A DNA stretch of 64,000 nucleotides from Candidatus Jordarchaeales archaeon (GCA_038889235.1 JAWAHN010000002.1:354288-418287); one strand, 5' to 3'. Positions 35,082-43,836 are shown, counted from the first letter of the stretch. Notes: generated by a model from the sequence alone, not told the origin. Translations and numbers: made by a program.

Positions 35082-35969
35082 TTGAACTCCGGGACGGTGG
35101 TATTATTGTGGGAGGACGCGTTTGTAAATGTTAACAATGTGAAGCTTCACTGCGTCACTCAGGGGGAAGGAAGGCTGGTCGTCCTTCTCCACGGGTTCCC
35201 TGAGTTCTGGTACTCCTGGAGGAGGCAAATACCTGTACTCGCAAAACACTTTAAGGTTGTGGCCCCCGACATGAGGGGGTACAATCTTAGCGATAAACCT
35301 AGCGGGGTTGAAAACTACAGAATAGACTTGCTCGTGAAAGACGTCGTGGGACTTATTGAACACTTTGGTGGAGGGAAGGCTTTCGTAGTTGGACACGACT
35401 GGGGTGGCGTCGTCGCTTGGACACTGGCTGCCACACGGCCGGACGTCGTCGAAAAACTGGTTGTAATGAACGCCCCCCACCCCTCGGTGTGGCAGAAGAA
35501 GGCAAAGACCAGCGTTAGACAATTGCAGAAAAGCTGGTACATATTTTTCTTCCAACTAGCAGAAGTCCCAGAAAGGTTCCTGAGTAAAAACAATTACTTG
35601 TTCCTAAGGGAAACCTTGCGGAGAACTGCTGTCAACGCGAAAACCTTCACCGATGAGGACATAGAAGAGTACGTTAAAGCATGGTCGCAGCCGGGCGCCC
35701 TCACAGCCATGATAAACTACTACAGGGCGAACATTAGACCGGAAGTTTTTATGGAGGACATTGAGTTGGAAATGCCCAAAATTAAGGCTCCAACTCTAGT
35801 ACTTTGGGGAGAAGATGACTTCGCGCTGACCCGAGAAGTGAGCGAGGGAACAGAGGATTACATCGACGCACCATTTGCAATAAAATACCTTCCATGCGGA
35901 CACTGGATCCAAAACGAGATGCCCGAGACAGTAAACAAACACCTACGCGAGTTCCTATTAAAAAGTTGA
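35082..35969 (+). CDS. Alpha/beta hydrolase, epoxide-hydrolase/dehalogenase type
   Basis: About 295 residues. HGFPEFWYSWRRQ (oxyanion HGFP), DMRGYNLSDKP, nucleophile Asp in GHDWGGVVAW, acid in LWGEDDFALT and His in GHWIQNEMPE. An Asp nucleophile and cap domain place it with soluble epoxide hydrolases and fluoroacetate dehalogenases rather than serine esterases. TTG 35082 is close behind AGGGGAGG; TTG 35106 behind GGTGG gives the start most usual for the family. Physiological substrate unknown. Confidence 0.88.
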   Translation: MNSGTVVLLWEDAFVNVNNVKLHCVTQGEGRLVVLLHGFPEFWYSWRRQIPVLAKHFKVVAPDMRGYNLSDKPSGVENYRIDLLVKDVVGLIEHFGGGKAFVVGHDWGGVVAWTLAATRPDVVEKLVVMNAPHPSVWQKKAKTSVRQLQKSWYIFFFQLAEVPERFLSKNNYLFLRETLRRTAVNAKTFTDEDIEEYVKAWSQPGALTAMINYYRANIRPEVFMEDIELEMPKIKAPTLVLWGEDDFALTREVSEGTEDYIDAPFAIKYLPCGHWIQNEMPETVNKHLREFLLKS

Positions 35970-36212
35970 TTCCCATAGGCACGAAAAACTGAAAGAACAC
36001 CTCCAGTTTAGAAAACGCAACAAATAAAGTTCTCAGATGGGCTAAGTTTCTCCAGGTTCCTTAGCTGGGTAACCTCGCTCGCTACATTTTCAGCCCCGTC
36101 GCGCCCCCTAATTTTTTAAGTCCAAGATTTCGCACGGCTCGACAAGCTGGCAAACGCGTCTAAAAGTCCATTATCTAAAACGACCCTCTAGGCACTCGTA
36201 AAGGAGGCTATT

Positions 36213-36247
36213 CTACTCCGTTTTCGGGCTTCGCCCTCCTGGAGCAG
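36213..36247. repeat. Nested hairpin
   Basis: Outer arms CTACTCC (36213-36219) and GGAGCAG (36241-36247) pair with one mismatch; inner arms GGGC (36226-36229) and GCCC (36233-36236) close a three-base TTC loop. An alternative pairing AGGAGG/CCTCCT (36202-36207/36235-36240) exists. Could be part of a structured RNA or a terminator for the hydrolase gene. Confidence 0.45.
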
Positions 36248-36488
36248 CTAGCTAGCCTTCTGTTCCCCGTGTTATCGCACACAGCAGCATTTAAAGCGCT
36301 CTCTAGGCCCCCCACTAGACAAACGGTTGGATAACTGGCATAGTCCTCCCGCACTTACTCCAGAAGTTCTTTAACCCTTAAAATATTCCAGCCCTTAAGG
36401 CTTAAACGCGCTCTTTACGGCTAGTGAGACCGAAAGCTTCCGCATTTTTAGTCGGCAAAATAGGCAGAAAGGGGGCCCGCACCGCCCG

Positions 36489-36515
36489 GTTGTTGAAAGG
36501 CTTCTCTGCAACAAC
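36489..36515. repeat. Inverted repeat, 7-bp perfect stem
   Basis: GTTGTTG (36489-36495) and CAACAAC (36509-36515) around a 13-nt loop, about 70 bp before the end of the transporter gene on the opposite strand. May act in termination of either convergent unit. Confidence 0.4.
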
Positions 36516-36583
36516 ACAACCACCGCGAGACCGCCGTCTGCGCGTTTCCCGGGAAAAATTGCGAGTTACACCGCCAGTCGAAC

Positions 36584-37459
36584 TCATTCTCGAATGACGA
36601 GTATTATGACCCCAAGCACGGCTAGAGTGGTCCCTAAAATTGTTCTCAGCGAGAGGCGCTCTTTGCCTGACAGTACGCTTAAAGCAGCGGAGAAAATTGG
36701 GCTAAGTGATGCCAGTGCTGCCGCCTCTGCTGCGCCGATAAGCGCTATACTGGCGAAAAAAGCTAGTCCGCCAATAGCGAGGCCCACTAAGCCTGCCAAT
36801 GTCAACATTACAACTTGTCTCCTAGCCATTTTAGTCGCAGACCTATGTCCCCCTGTAACTAGGAGGAGCGCCCCGGTTAGTACTGCTAGTACAGGGAAGC
36901 GCACCATGTTCGCCACGTAGAAATCAATCCCCCTTAGGGCGAGCTCGACCATAACCACGCCAACCGCCCAGAGAACTGCTGTCACCATGGACAGCATTAC
37001 CCCCTTCCTGATGTCAACAACACCCTCCTTGCTGTCCTCTCTCGAGAGAATCCATATCGCGGCAACTATTAGTGCTACGGCCAGAAGTTTCACCGGGTCA
37101 ACTGTCATCTTCATAACTGCATCTATCGCGAACGTGAAAAGGGGGTATGTTGATGAGATTGCAACCCCTCTGCTGACCCCAGCGTACTTTATGGCTAGGA
37201 TGTAAGCGGTGTCGCCGAGCCCTATGCCAATCATGCTCCCAGTTATGAGGTACGCTAAGTGGACAACGCTAACCTGCCAAAGCTTCCAAAGTTCTCCCGT
37301 CCCCCAGACAAGCAGGAAGAGCACGACCGAGACTGGTATAAGCCTTATGAAGTTTGCTAAAAAGGGGTTTATCTCGTTTTCATCCATCACGCTTTTGTAA
37401 AGTATAGCCGCTACAGCCCAGCACAGTGCAGAGGTGAGTGCAGTGAGTTCACCAATCAA
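36584..37459 (-). CDS. EamA/DMT-family transporter
   Basis: 291 residues with ten predicted helices in two five-helix EamA halves; each half has the usual Glu/Pro-rich helix ends, and the N-terminus LTSALCWAVAAILYK is characteristic. Members export amino acids or metabolites or carry nucleotide sugars. It is 11 bp downstream of argF on the same strand, so co-transcription is likely, but no substrate follows from that. Confidence 0.85.
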   Translation of the reverse strand: MIGELTALTSALCWAVAAILYKSVMDENEINPFLANFIRLIPVSVVLFLLVWGTGELWKLWQVSVVHLAYLITGSMIGIGLGDTAYILAIKYAGVSRGVAISSTYPLFTFAIDAVMKMTVDPVKLLAVALIVAAIWILSREDSKEGVVDIRKGVMLSMVTAVLWAVGVVMVELALRGIDFYVANMVRFPVLAVLTGALLLVTGGHRSATKMARRQVVMLTLAGLVGLAIGGLAFFASIALIGAAEAAALASLSPIFSAALSVLSGKERLSLRTILGTTLAVLGVIILVIRE

Positions 37460-37470
37460 GATCGTCCCCT

Positions 37471-38382
37471 CTAGCTGTAGAGGAAGCTAAGAAGCGCCTC
37501 TTGAGCGTAAAGCCTGTTTTCCGCCTGGTCCCAGACGGCAGAGCGCTCCCCTTCCAAGACGTCCTCAGTGATCTCTTCCCCCCTATGTGCCGGGAGACAG
37601 TGCATTACTATGGCGTTTGGCTTAGCTAGTCTTAACAACTTACCGTTCACCTGGAATCTCGGCAGGAAGACCGATAACCTCTCCTCCGCTTCTCCTTCAT
37701 CCCCCATGCTGACAAAGACGTCAGTGTAAACCACGTCCGCCCCCTCAACAGCCTTCTCTGGGGAGTTAAGTATCCGAATTTCCGTTTCTGGTTGAGCCAT
37801 TGACACAGCTTTTTCAACTATCTCTCTCTTGGGCTCATACCCCTTGGGGGTTGCCACTCTTATATTCACTCCAAGCATGCTGCATGCCAGGAGAAGGGAG
37901 TGGCAGACGTTGTTTCCATCCCCCACGAACGCCAATGTGACGCCCCTCAGTCTTCCGAGCTTTTCCTTCACGGTAAGCATGTCCGCTAGAGCTTGGCAAG
38001 GATGTTCCAAGTCGCTTAGGGCATTTACCACAGGCACCCCAGAGTACTCCGCTAACACTTCCAGATCCCTGTGACTGTAAACTCTTGCTATAATTCCGTC
38101 TACATATCTTCCGAGCACCCTTGCAGTATCCTTCAACGGCTCTCCCCTAACTAGCTGCAGCTCATCCCCTCGGAGAAATATGAAATCCCCTCCAAGGCGT
38201 CTAACGGCAACCTCAAACGAGACCCTCGTTCTAGTTGACGGCTTAAGGAATATTGCGGCGACTATCTTTCCACTGAGCACTTTCGGCGGCGGCACTCCTC
38301 CCTTTATCCTTTCAGCGGTTAGTAGGAGCTTTTCCAGTTCTTCACGTGTAACATCTGCTACTGAAAGGAAGTGTCTGACCAT
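37471..38382 (-). CDS. argF: Ornithine carbamoyltransferase
   Basis: Forms citrulline from ornithine and carbamoyl phosphate. About 303 residues. Carbamoyl-phosphate loop KPSTRTRVSF, HPCQALAD, ornithine site with VGDGNNVCHS, and MHCLPAHRGEEI with the catalytic Cys. The chosen start is ATG 38382, 14 bp after the ftsY stop with GAGAGGA just before it; the frame is open to 38421 but would overlap ftsY. Confidence 0.95.
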   Translation of the reverse strand: MVRHFLSVADVTREELEKLLLTAERIKGGVPPPKVLSGKIVAAIFLKPSTRTRVSFEVAVRRLGGDFIFLRGDELQLVRGEPLKDTARVLGRYVDGIIARVYSHRDLEVLAEYSGVPVVNALSDLEHPCQALADMLTVKEKLGRLRGVTLAFVGDGNNVCHSLLLACSMLGVNIRVATPKGYEPKREIVEKAVSMAQPETEIRILNSPEKAVEGADVVYTDVFVSMGDEGEAEERLSVFLPRFQVNGKLLRLAKPNAIVMHCLPAHRGEEITEDVLEGERSAVWDQAENRLYAQEALLSFLYS

Positions 38383-38396
38383 TCCTCTCTTCCTGT

Positions 38397-39299
38397 CTAA
38401 ACTATTCTCTCCACAAACCACTCGGCGTCAAATTTTTCCAAGTCATCGTAACCCTGCCCTACCCCAACGAACATTATAGGCTTCCTCGTGGCGTAGGTTA
38501 TTGATAGTGCAGCACCCCCCTTGGCATCCGCGTCAACCTTCGTTAGGATTATGGCGTCTATGCCAACCGCCTCATTGAACTTTTCAGCCTGCTCGACTGC
38601 GTCGTTTCCCGTCAGGGCGTCTCCGACGAACACTTTAAGATCGGGGTTCACAACTCTTACTATCTTCTTCATCTCGTCAAGCAGGTTTTTGTCGGTCTGC
38701 ATTCTGCCCGCGGTGTCCACTAGCACCACGTTCACGTGCTTAGCCCTTGCGTGTTCGACAGCGTCCCAGGCTACCGCCGCGGCATCGGAGCGGTAGGATT
38801 GCTTTATGCACTTTACACCCAGGTTTTTAGCATGTTTTTCAAGCTGCTCTATGCTTCCAGCCCTAAAAGTGTCTGCTGCCGCGAGAACGCACGAGAAACC
38901 ATTCTTCTGAAGGAAGTGAGCCACTTTTGCGACCGATAATGTTTTCCCCGTCCCGTTAACTCCCAAAAAAACCATGGTGAACGGCTCGCCGGTCCTCTTT
39001 TTCTCTTCTACCATCTTAACAAGGTCTATTTCCCCGCCACTCCTCAGAACCTCTAGTACCGCCTCCCTGAGGGAATCTCTAACTAAGCTTTTCACGTCAG
39101 TGAATCTTTTGACTTTGCTGCCGATTAACTTCTCCTTTAAGCTCTGGGCAATTTTCTCTGCGACTTTGAGCGAGACGTCGTTTTGCACCAAGACTAATTG
39201 GAGCTCCCAGAGTATGCTGTCAAGCTCACTCTCGCTAAGTTCTTTGACGGTGATCTTTTCAATTACCCTTCCAATACCTTCCCTAACTTTCTCAAACAA
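38397..39299 (-). CDS. ftsY: Signal recognition particle receptor FtsY
   Basis: SRP GTPase that docks SRP-ribosome complexes to the membrane. 300 residues: short N-domain, then G-domain with GVNGTGKT (G1), DTFRAGSIEQLE, DTAGRMQTDK (G3), TKVDADAKGG (G4) and GVGQGYDDLEKF near the end. The acidic A-domain of bacterial FtsY is missing, as in many archaea. TTG start. It follows pfdA with a 35-bp gap. Confidence 0.95.
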   Translation of the reverse strand: MFEKVREGIGRVIEKITVKELSESELDSILWELQLVLVQNDVSLKVAEKIAQSLKEKLIGSKVKRFTDVKSLVRDSLREAVLEVLRSGGEIDLVKMVEEKKRTGEPFTMVFLGVNGTGKTLSVAKVAHFLQKNGFSCVLAAADTFRAGSIEQLEKHAKNLGVKCIKQSYRSDAAAVAWDAVEHARAKHVNVVLVDTAGRMQTDKNLLDEMKKIVRVVNPDLKVFVGDALTGNDAVEQAEKFNEAVGIDAIILTKVDADAKGGAALSITYATRKPIMFVGVGQGYDDLEKFDAEWFVERIV

Positions 39300-39334
39300 A
39301 GGGGGCCCCTCTCTCCCCTACTTATTCCTCCGGG

Positions 39335-39772
39335 CTAATCGAGTCCCTTTTCCTTGCTTATCTTCGCCGCCAGCTCCTGCAACTGCCTGTTTAGCTCCCT
39401 AGCCCGCCTAACCGTGGCGTCAAGCTGCTGGGCTGTGTTCTGCAACTCCCTTTCCAGCTCCCCCTGCCTCTCGCTAAGCTTGGCTTTGACGTCGTCTATG
39501 TTCTTTTCTACAACAATCCCAGCACCTATTTGGAATATTACTTTCTCTCTCTCCGCCACTTTAACCTTTAAGAAAGTCCCGGCTCCTAACGAGACCAGGA
39601 CCTCGTGATCTGGACCCATATTTTTAACTTCGTCAAGTGCATAGGTTGCTCTTCGAGCCTCCTCCAGCATTTGATTCAAAAGCACTAACCTGTCTTCAAG
39701 CATCTGGGCTTGTTGCTCGTAAATGTTAAGCTGGCTTAAAATCTCCCTAAACTTCTGTTCGTCCTCCGACAT
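39335..39772 (-). CDS. pfdA: Prefoldin subunit alpha
   Basis: 145-residue chaperone subunit (two alpha plus four beta make the jellyfish-shaped hexamer). Two long coiled-coil helices flank a central beta hairpin region EVLVSLGAGTFLKVKV and VIFQIGAGIVVEK, the prefoldin-alpha hallmark. It holds unfolded proteins for the thermosome. It lies 3 bp after the L18Ae gene, within the ribosomal-protein cluster where it is typically found in archaea. Confidence 0.93.
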   Translation of the reverse strand: MSEDEQKFREILSQLNIYEQQAQMLEDRLVLLNQMLEEARRATYALDEVKNMGPDHEVLVSLGAGTFLKVKVAEREKVIFQIGAGIVVEKNIDDVKAKLSERQGELERELQNTAQQLDATVRRARELNRQLQELAAKISKEKGLD

Positions 39773-39775
39773 CTT

Positions 39776-40030
39776 TCACATCTCCACTCCGGAAAGAATT
39801 CTAACTATCGGGCTTTCAGCTTCCTCGGGCTTGATAACCTCTACCTTTTCAATCACTATGTTTCGTCTTTTAACCCTATGCCGGCTCCCTATATTCGAGT
39901 AAATAAGCTCTAGTGCATGGTCCTTCTTCAAAGCTCGTATTTCATCGACAAAAAAGTACTTATTCTTCTTAACTTTCTTCTTGACGTAGTAACCCTCAAT
40001 TCTGAAGACTTTAACTTCATTGTCCTGCAT
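39776..40030 (-). CDS. rpl18a: Ribosomal protein L18Ae (LX)
   Basis: 84-residue large-subunit protein. FRIEGYYVKKKVKKNK then FVDEIRALKKDHALELIYS and GSRHRVKRRNI are typical of archaeal LX. Located between aIF6 and prefoldin alpha, the usual archaeal order. The C-terminal IEKVEVIKPEEAESP is longer than the shortest homologues. Confidence 0.92.
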   Translation of the reverse strand: MQDNEVKVFRIEGYYVKKKVKKNKYFFVDEIRALKKDHALELIYSNIGSRHRVKRRNIVIEKVEVIKPEEAESPIVRILSGVEM

Positions 40031-40047
40031 CGGGAAGACACCCCCTT

Positions 40048-40716
40048 TTAACTGATGTTGAGAACGTTCATTATGTTTTGAATTTCGGGCCCGGTTGTGT
40101 CTTCGCCGACGAGTGCTCCCACAGAGTTAGCCACTAAACCGACTTTGACGTACGGCACACCACAGTTAACTGTGCCTACATCTACGGGGATGCCAAAAAG
40201 TTTTTCGAGCTCCCTCAGCTCGCTGGAGGTTGACTGAGGGTGAACTATCACTCCTTTGCTGGTAGCAACACCTGACGAACCAACTATTGTCATATTAGCT
40301 ATGGTACCCTTTCGAACTGTAACGTTCAAAGTTTCCTCTATAACGGATATTGCTTCATCTCCGAGCTCGGGGCTGGCCAGGCACGCCTTCTCGTTAGTTA
40401 GGACAACGTTTCCTATGGCAGTTATCTTGCCCGGTACTCTGGAGACATTGATTCCTAGGGACTTCTTGAGGGCGTCGATCTCCTCCTCTAAGGCATAGTA
40501 TGGGACTAGTAGCCCGTTTGGGTTCCCGGCTGACAGTACACCTACCAGCCTGCTTTCACCTATCAAGCTCTTAACAGCTTCGACTTCAAGGTTCTCCTTT
40601 ATCGCCCGGATCACCTTGCCGGGAGTATCGGGTGGGACTATAGCATAGCTCTCTGTCGCCAGTATGAACACGCCTATACTAGACGTCCCCTTGAACTTTA
40701 TGCGTGCGATGCCCAA
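40048..40716 (-). CDS. eif6: Translation initiation factor 6 (aIF6)
   Basis: 222-residue anti-association factor that binds the 50S subunit at L14e/L24e. Five-fold pseudo-symmetric pentein repeats are seen through repeated GVxxxxN/GNPNGLLVP, GNVVLTNEKACLASPE and GSSGVATSKGVIVHP segments. TTG start behind AGGG. In the expected position between L31e and L18Ae. Confidence 0.95.
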   Translation of the reverse strand: MGIARIKFKGTSSIGVFILATESYAIVPPDTPGKVIRAIKENLEVEAVKSLIGESRLVGVLSAGNPNGLLVPYYALEEEIDALKKSLGINVSRVPGKITAIGNVVLTNEKACLASPELGDEAISVIEETLNVTVRKGTIANMTIVGSSGVATSKGVIVHPQSTSSELRELEKLFGIPVDVGTVNCGVPYVKVGLVANSVGALVGEDTTGPEIQNIMNVLNIS

Positions 40717-40736
40717 CCTTCAGCCCTTCCCTTTAG

Positions 40737-41090
40737 TTAAGAAGCAAGATCCACTCTTACCACGCCTTCGCTGTCCTTGACCGCTTTCACCTTGATCCTT
40801 CTCGGAGGCTTCTGGTCCCCTCTGCTCCAGATTTTCTCATTCAATCTCTGGGATATGAGAACTCTCTGTGCTTTCATATGTCTCGAAATGAACTCCCTTA
40901 TTATCTTAATCGCCTTCTTCGTCCTCTTATTGCGTGGCACATAGTACGCCTTTCTCAAAGGAATAATGTAAAACCTAGTTTCCCCTTCCTCTGGGAGAGC
41001 TTCCTCTAGGGCGGCCTCCTCCCTTGAGGCTACTTCCTCCTCTTTAACCTCTTTCAACTCAACTTTTTCCTCAAAGTTTTCGCCCATCAT
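40737..41090 (-). CDS. rpl31e: Ribosomal protein L31e with acidic N-terminal extension
   Basis: 117 residues. The L31e core starts near residue 37 (RFYIIPLRKAYYVPRNKRTK, then AIKIIREFISRHMK and LNEKIWSRG). The first 36 residues are strongly acidic (EEKVELKEVKEEEVASREEA), making the protein about 25-30 residues longer than typical archaeal L31e. Such tails are unusual on rRNA-binding proteins and may be unstructured. Confidence 0.92.
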   Translation of the reverse strand: MMGENFEEKVELKEVKEEEVASREEAALEEALPEEGETRFYIIPLRKAYYVPRNKRTKKAIKIIREFISRHMKAQRVLISQRLNEKIWSRGDQKPPRRIKVKAVKDSEGVVRVDLAS

Positions 41091-41101
41091 CGACCACCCA
41101 C

Positions 41102-41257
41102 TTACAGTTGTAACCTGCTTCTTCTCCAGTGTCTTCTCTTAAAGTTCACTCTTACACGACCAGCAGTTCTAATTACGACCCAAGCAGGAATATTCGAGTT
41201 CTGCTTACCTGCACGTGCAAGCCTCAACTTTTTCGCTAAAGGTTTAACCCGGGCCAT
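41102..41257 (-). CDS. rpl39e: Ribosomal protein L39e
   Basis: 51 residues: MARVKPLAKKLRLARA, GKQNSNIPAWVVIRT and RRHWRRSRLQL, the highly basic tunnel-lining protein of archaeal and eukaryotic large subunits. ATG start; 6 bp after the PDCD5-like gene stop and 11 bp before L31e. Too short for usual length filters but unmistakable. Confidence 0.95.
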   Translation of the reverse strand: MARVKPLAKKLRLARAGKQNSNIPAWVVIRTAGRVRVNFKRRHWRRSRLQL

Positions 41258-41263
41258 TATGGG

Positions 41264-41599
41264 TCACCTAAACTTAACCTTTGTTTCGCGCTTCGCGCCC
41301 TGAAGCTGTAAGAGTATCTTCTTAAGCATTTCGTCAGTTATTGGTAGTTTAATTCTTCCACTTTGAGCGAGCTGTATTAGTTGAACTTCAAGCTGCTCAG
41401 CAAAGGATGGTTTAACCATTTTCAAGTTTGCAAGCCGCTCCCTAGCTTCCGGAGTCAAGATCTGTCTAAGAGCAGCCTGCTTCTGAGCCTCCATCTCCCT
41501 CTTTAGCTCCTCCTGTCTCTGAGCCTCAGCGATTTGTCTCTGAAGCTCAAGCATTCTCCTACGCCTTATCTCCTCGAGCTCCTCGTCGGACATTTCCAA
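41264..41599 (-). CDS. PDCD5-family DNA-binding protein
   Basis: 111 residues, helical. [19 protein letters not shown] at the N-terminus, [18 protein letters not shown] as the three-helix core and [21 protein letters not shown] near the C-terminus match archaeal homologues of TFAR19/PDCD5. Conserved next to S19e and L39e in archaea. ATG 41599 or, 6 residues in, ATG-adjacent MSDEELEE could be the start. Role probably in translation or nucleic-acid binding, unproven. Confidence 0.92.
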   Translation of the reverse strand: MEMSDEELEEIRRRRMLELQRQIAEAQRQEELKREMEAQKQAALRQILTPEARERLANLKMVKPSFAEQLEVQLIQLAQSGRIKLPITDEMLKKILLQLQGAKRETKVKFR

Positions 41600-41654
41600 T
41601 CACCCCGGACAAGCAAGGGAGTTTAAGGCTATGATGCAAACCTGGCCTAGTCCT

Positions 41655-42113
41655 CTACAAGTAATTCTTAAGTTCAGGTATTTCTTTCTTGAGCCTTAAA
41701 CTTATTTTGTGAGCTATTCTATCGAGTAGGGAGCGCCCCTTGGCTGTTATGCACCTGCCCTCCTTTTCGACTTTCTCTACCAAACCGGCTGCCTCGAGCT
41801 GTTGGAGGGCTTTCCGTATTATGGCGCCGCTCCCCTTAGCAAAGCGCTCCGGCTTGACACCTCTCCTCTTCCTTCCACCGTAAGCAGTCCTCAGACGCGA
41901 AACCCCCACGGGGCCGTATATGTAGAGTTTCCTAAGTATAGACGCGCACCTCACATACCACCAGTCGTCCTGCACCGGCTGCCGCTCTTTATGCACCCCC
42001 GTCTTCCAGAAGCGCGACCCCGGGGGAGGAGAGATTTCCGGGTACTCCTTCTTGAGGACTTCCGCAACCTCTTTTATCAAATCCCATGCTGGAACGTCGA
42101 AAATCGTCACCAA
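41655..42113 (-). CDS. rps19e: Ribosomal protein S19e
   Basis: 152 residues. [20 protein letters not shown], the [16 protein letters not shown] helix, [19 protein letters not shown] and the C-terminal winged-helix part identify S19e, an archaeal/eukaryotic 30S protein needed for subunit maturation. GTG start. First gene of the leftward information cluster; a 229-bp AT-rich gap upstream must contain its promoter. Confidence 0.95.
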   Translation of the reverse strand: MVTIFDVPAWDLIKEVAEVLKKEYPEISPPPGSRFWKTGVHKERQPVQDDWWYVRCASILRKLYIYGPVGVSRLRTAYGGRKRRGVKPERFAKGSGAIIRKALQQLEAAGLVEKVEKEGRCITAKGRSLLDRIAHKISLRLKKEIPELKNYL

Positions 42114-42342
42114 GCAGCTTCGTCCTCCTTAAACCCTTGCTATGAAACATCTCTACGATTAATATAAAGCTTACCGGGCTTCAGCGAAACGATTTCATTG
42201 TTAACGAATTCTAGAAGTAAATTTTAATTTTTCCACCATTGTGCTCTTAACAATGCAGTTTTTAATGCTTCACACTCAAGGCGCTCCTTGCAGCTCCGCT
42301 TAACTTAGCTGAAGTATTCTTTCAACAACCCCCCATCTCTTG

Positions 42343-42756
42343 CTACTCGACCACGATGAGCTTCAACGGATTTCCATCCTTGTCGTACGCGTGAATGTTT
42401 TCAACGCCGGTGTAAGGGTAAGATACTATCAAGTGCACTACGCCAAAAGCAAACGCCACATTTAAGTCTTGCTTGGAAGGACGTGGGTCCCCTGACGGAT
42501 GACTGTGAACGCTGCCAACAAGAGACATATCTATTGGGAGTTCATGTAGAGGAAACGAGGATTCACCAATGCCGTAAACGCTGAAAGGGGGAACAACCAC
42601 CTCGGCTATAACTCCCCTCCTTACCCTTAGAAGAGCGATGAACTCTTTGGGATGAAGCTCCCTTGAAACTTCAAGCAGCCCCTCAGCTAGGCTCCTCTTA
42701 ATCTTCACCGCTGTGAGCTGTCCTGCTCTCCTTCTTAAAAACCCCAATGAATCCAC
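42343..42756 (-). CDS. JAMM-domain metalloprotease (Rpn11/AMSH-like)
   Basis: 137 residues. All JAMM zinc-site residues are present: Glu38 in HPKEFIAL and H84-x-H86-x7-S94-x2-D97 in VHSHPSGDPRPSKQD. The size is that of single-domain archaeal JAMM proteases that cleave isopeptide bonds or trim ubiquitin-like C-termini. Given a Ub-like protein ending GGW 11 kb away, it is the candidate processing and deconjugating enzyme; in Caldiarchaeum an Rpn11 homologue belongs to that system. Here it stands alone beside S19e, so the link is inference. RadC-like or sampylation roles are alternatives. Confidence 0.88.
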   Translation of the reverse strand: MDSLGFLRRRAGQLTAVKIKRSLAEGLLEVSRELHPKEFIALLRVRRGVIAEVVVPPFSVYGIGESSFPLHELPIDMSLVGSVHSHPSGDPRPSKQDLNVAFAFGVVHLIVSYPYTGVENIHAYDKDGNPLKLIVVE

Positions 42757-42891
42757 CTCGCCCTCGGCAGCGTACCTTTCTAGTCCAAGTTGAAATCTGC
42801 TGAGACTTGCAACACTCTATTTTTTTTAATTTGCCCAAAAAGTTAAAAAACAATTTGCTCTTATTTTCTTCCGAACTAAGAGGGGGGAGCT

Positions 42892-43650
42892 TTGAGCACT
42901 TGCGATCTCCTAGTGAGACATTTCAACTTTTCGCCTAAAAAACCCTGCAAGTTCTGGGTTCGCGTTGAAGGTAAAGCGTCTAGGTGCTTACTTGATGGCT
43001 CTGTTCCAATTTGTTGCGGCAACTGGTGTGAAGACCTAGGGCCAGACCTCTACGTGGTCATCTGTGACAAGCTGAAGGAGGTTGCAAGAAACGTCGTGTA
43101 CGCTATTAGAACAGGGATAGATGATATCGACCTGACTTTAAAAGGAGGTCTCATTCCACCAGTACATGCGGCATTCATAGGTAACATGAAAAATATAGAT
43201 GCTTTCTTTGAACATTTACTCACCGAGGCTGCTGAAAAAAGGTATATGTGCGTCAAAATGTCTTCTGGAACGCTCAGGGTTCCTATCGGTGAAGTTCAAG
43301 GCGTCATATTTAGGGATCTCAACTCATTCTACGATGGACAATCTGTTTTCCAGCAGTTGAGTGAGATTTCAAGACTTGAAAGAAGCTCGCTTGAGCGCGG
43401 CTTTCAGGGGTTGCTGGTGGCGTTCAATAACCTATTGTACTTGGCCTCTACTGGTCAAGTGTCGAAAGTCATGTTCTTCGAAGAGCAGTTGGAGAAAATG
43501 AGGAGTAAGTTCAGAAAAACGATAGTACTCTGTCTATATGATAAAAATTCGCTTGACAAAATAAGAGAAAACTTTATACTTAATGTGCACAGCTTAGTCG
43601 CTTACATCGAGGAACCGTTAAAGGTTAAGGTTTTAAAAGCAAGCAGTTGA
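42892..43650 (+). CDS. Degenerate RecA/KaiC-like sensory protein (MEDS-like)
   Basis: 252 residues. N-terminal 50 residues carry Cys at CRF-type spacing (CLLDGSVPICCGNWC), a possible metal site. From residue 75, GIDDIDLTLKGGLIPP followed by FIGNMKNIDAFFEHLL aligns in pattern with the KaiC/RecA start, but the Walker A Lys-Ser/Thr is lost. The end, VLCLYDKNSLDKI, resembles the MEDS-domain motif of DcmR-type sensors. TTG start behind GGGGGG. Likely non-catalytic; ligand unknown. Confidence 0.5.
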   Translation: MSTCDLLVRHFNFSPKKPCKFWVRVEGKASRCLLDGSVPICCGNWCEDLGPDLYVVICDKLKEVARNVVYAIRTGIDDIDLTLKGGLIPPVHAAFIGNMKNIDAFFEHLLTEAAEKRYMCVKMSSGTLRVPIGEVQGVIFRDLNSFYDGQSVFQQLSEISRLERSSLERGFQGLLVAFNNLLYLASTGQVSKVMFFEEQLEKMRSKFRKTIVLCLYDKNSLDKIRENFILNVHSLVAYIEEPLKVKVLKASS

Positions 43651-43836
43651 ACAGAACTTACTTAAAGAGCCAGTGGTCGAGCAAGTTGAAGCCCAGCTTA
43701 GAAATCTCGGTCGTAAAACAAGTGCTCTAACCCGAGTGTCAATTATTGGAAGCCTGGTGCGTCATAAACCTTGTGCTCTCAACCTCAAATTTAATATTCC
43801 GTTTACAAACATTTATTCCTGTGAAGTGGTGCCAGC

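Larger units (their letters stand above)
35970..36583. other. Long GC-rich intergenic stretch with inverted repeats
   Basis: 614 bp between the hydrolase and the convergent transporter gene. It contains two notable hairpins (listed separately) and no tRNA-like sequence. A 61-codon open frame on the minus strand (36402-36587) has Arg/Ser-rich random composition and is not called. Both neighbours end or face here, so the length is unexplained. Confidence 0.5.

Noticed and set aside
36402-36587. 61-codon frame on the minus strand
   Set aside because: Arg/Ser-rich random composition and overlap with hairpin region; no SD.
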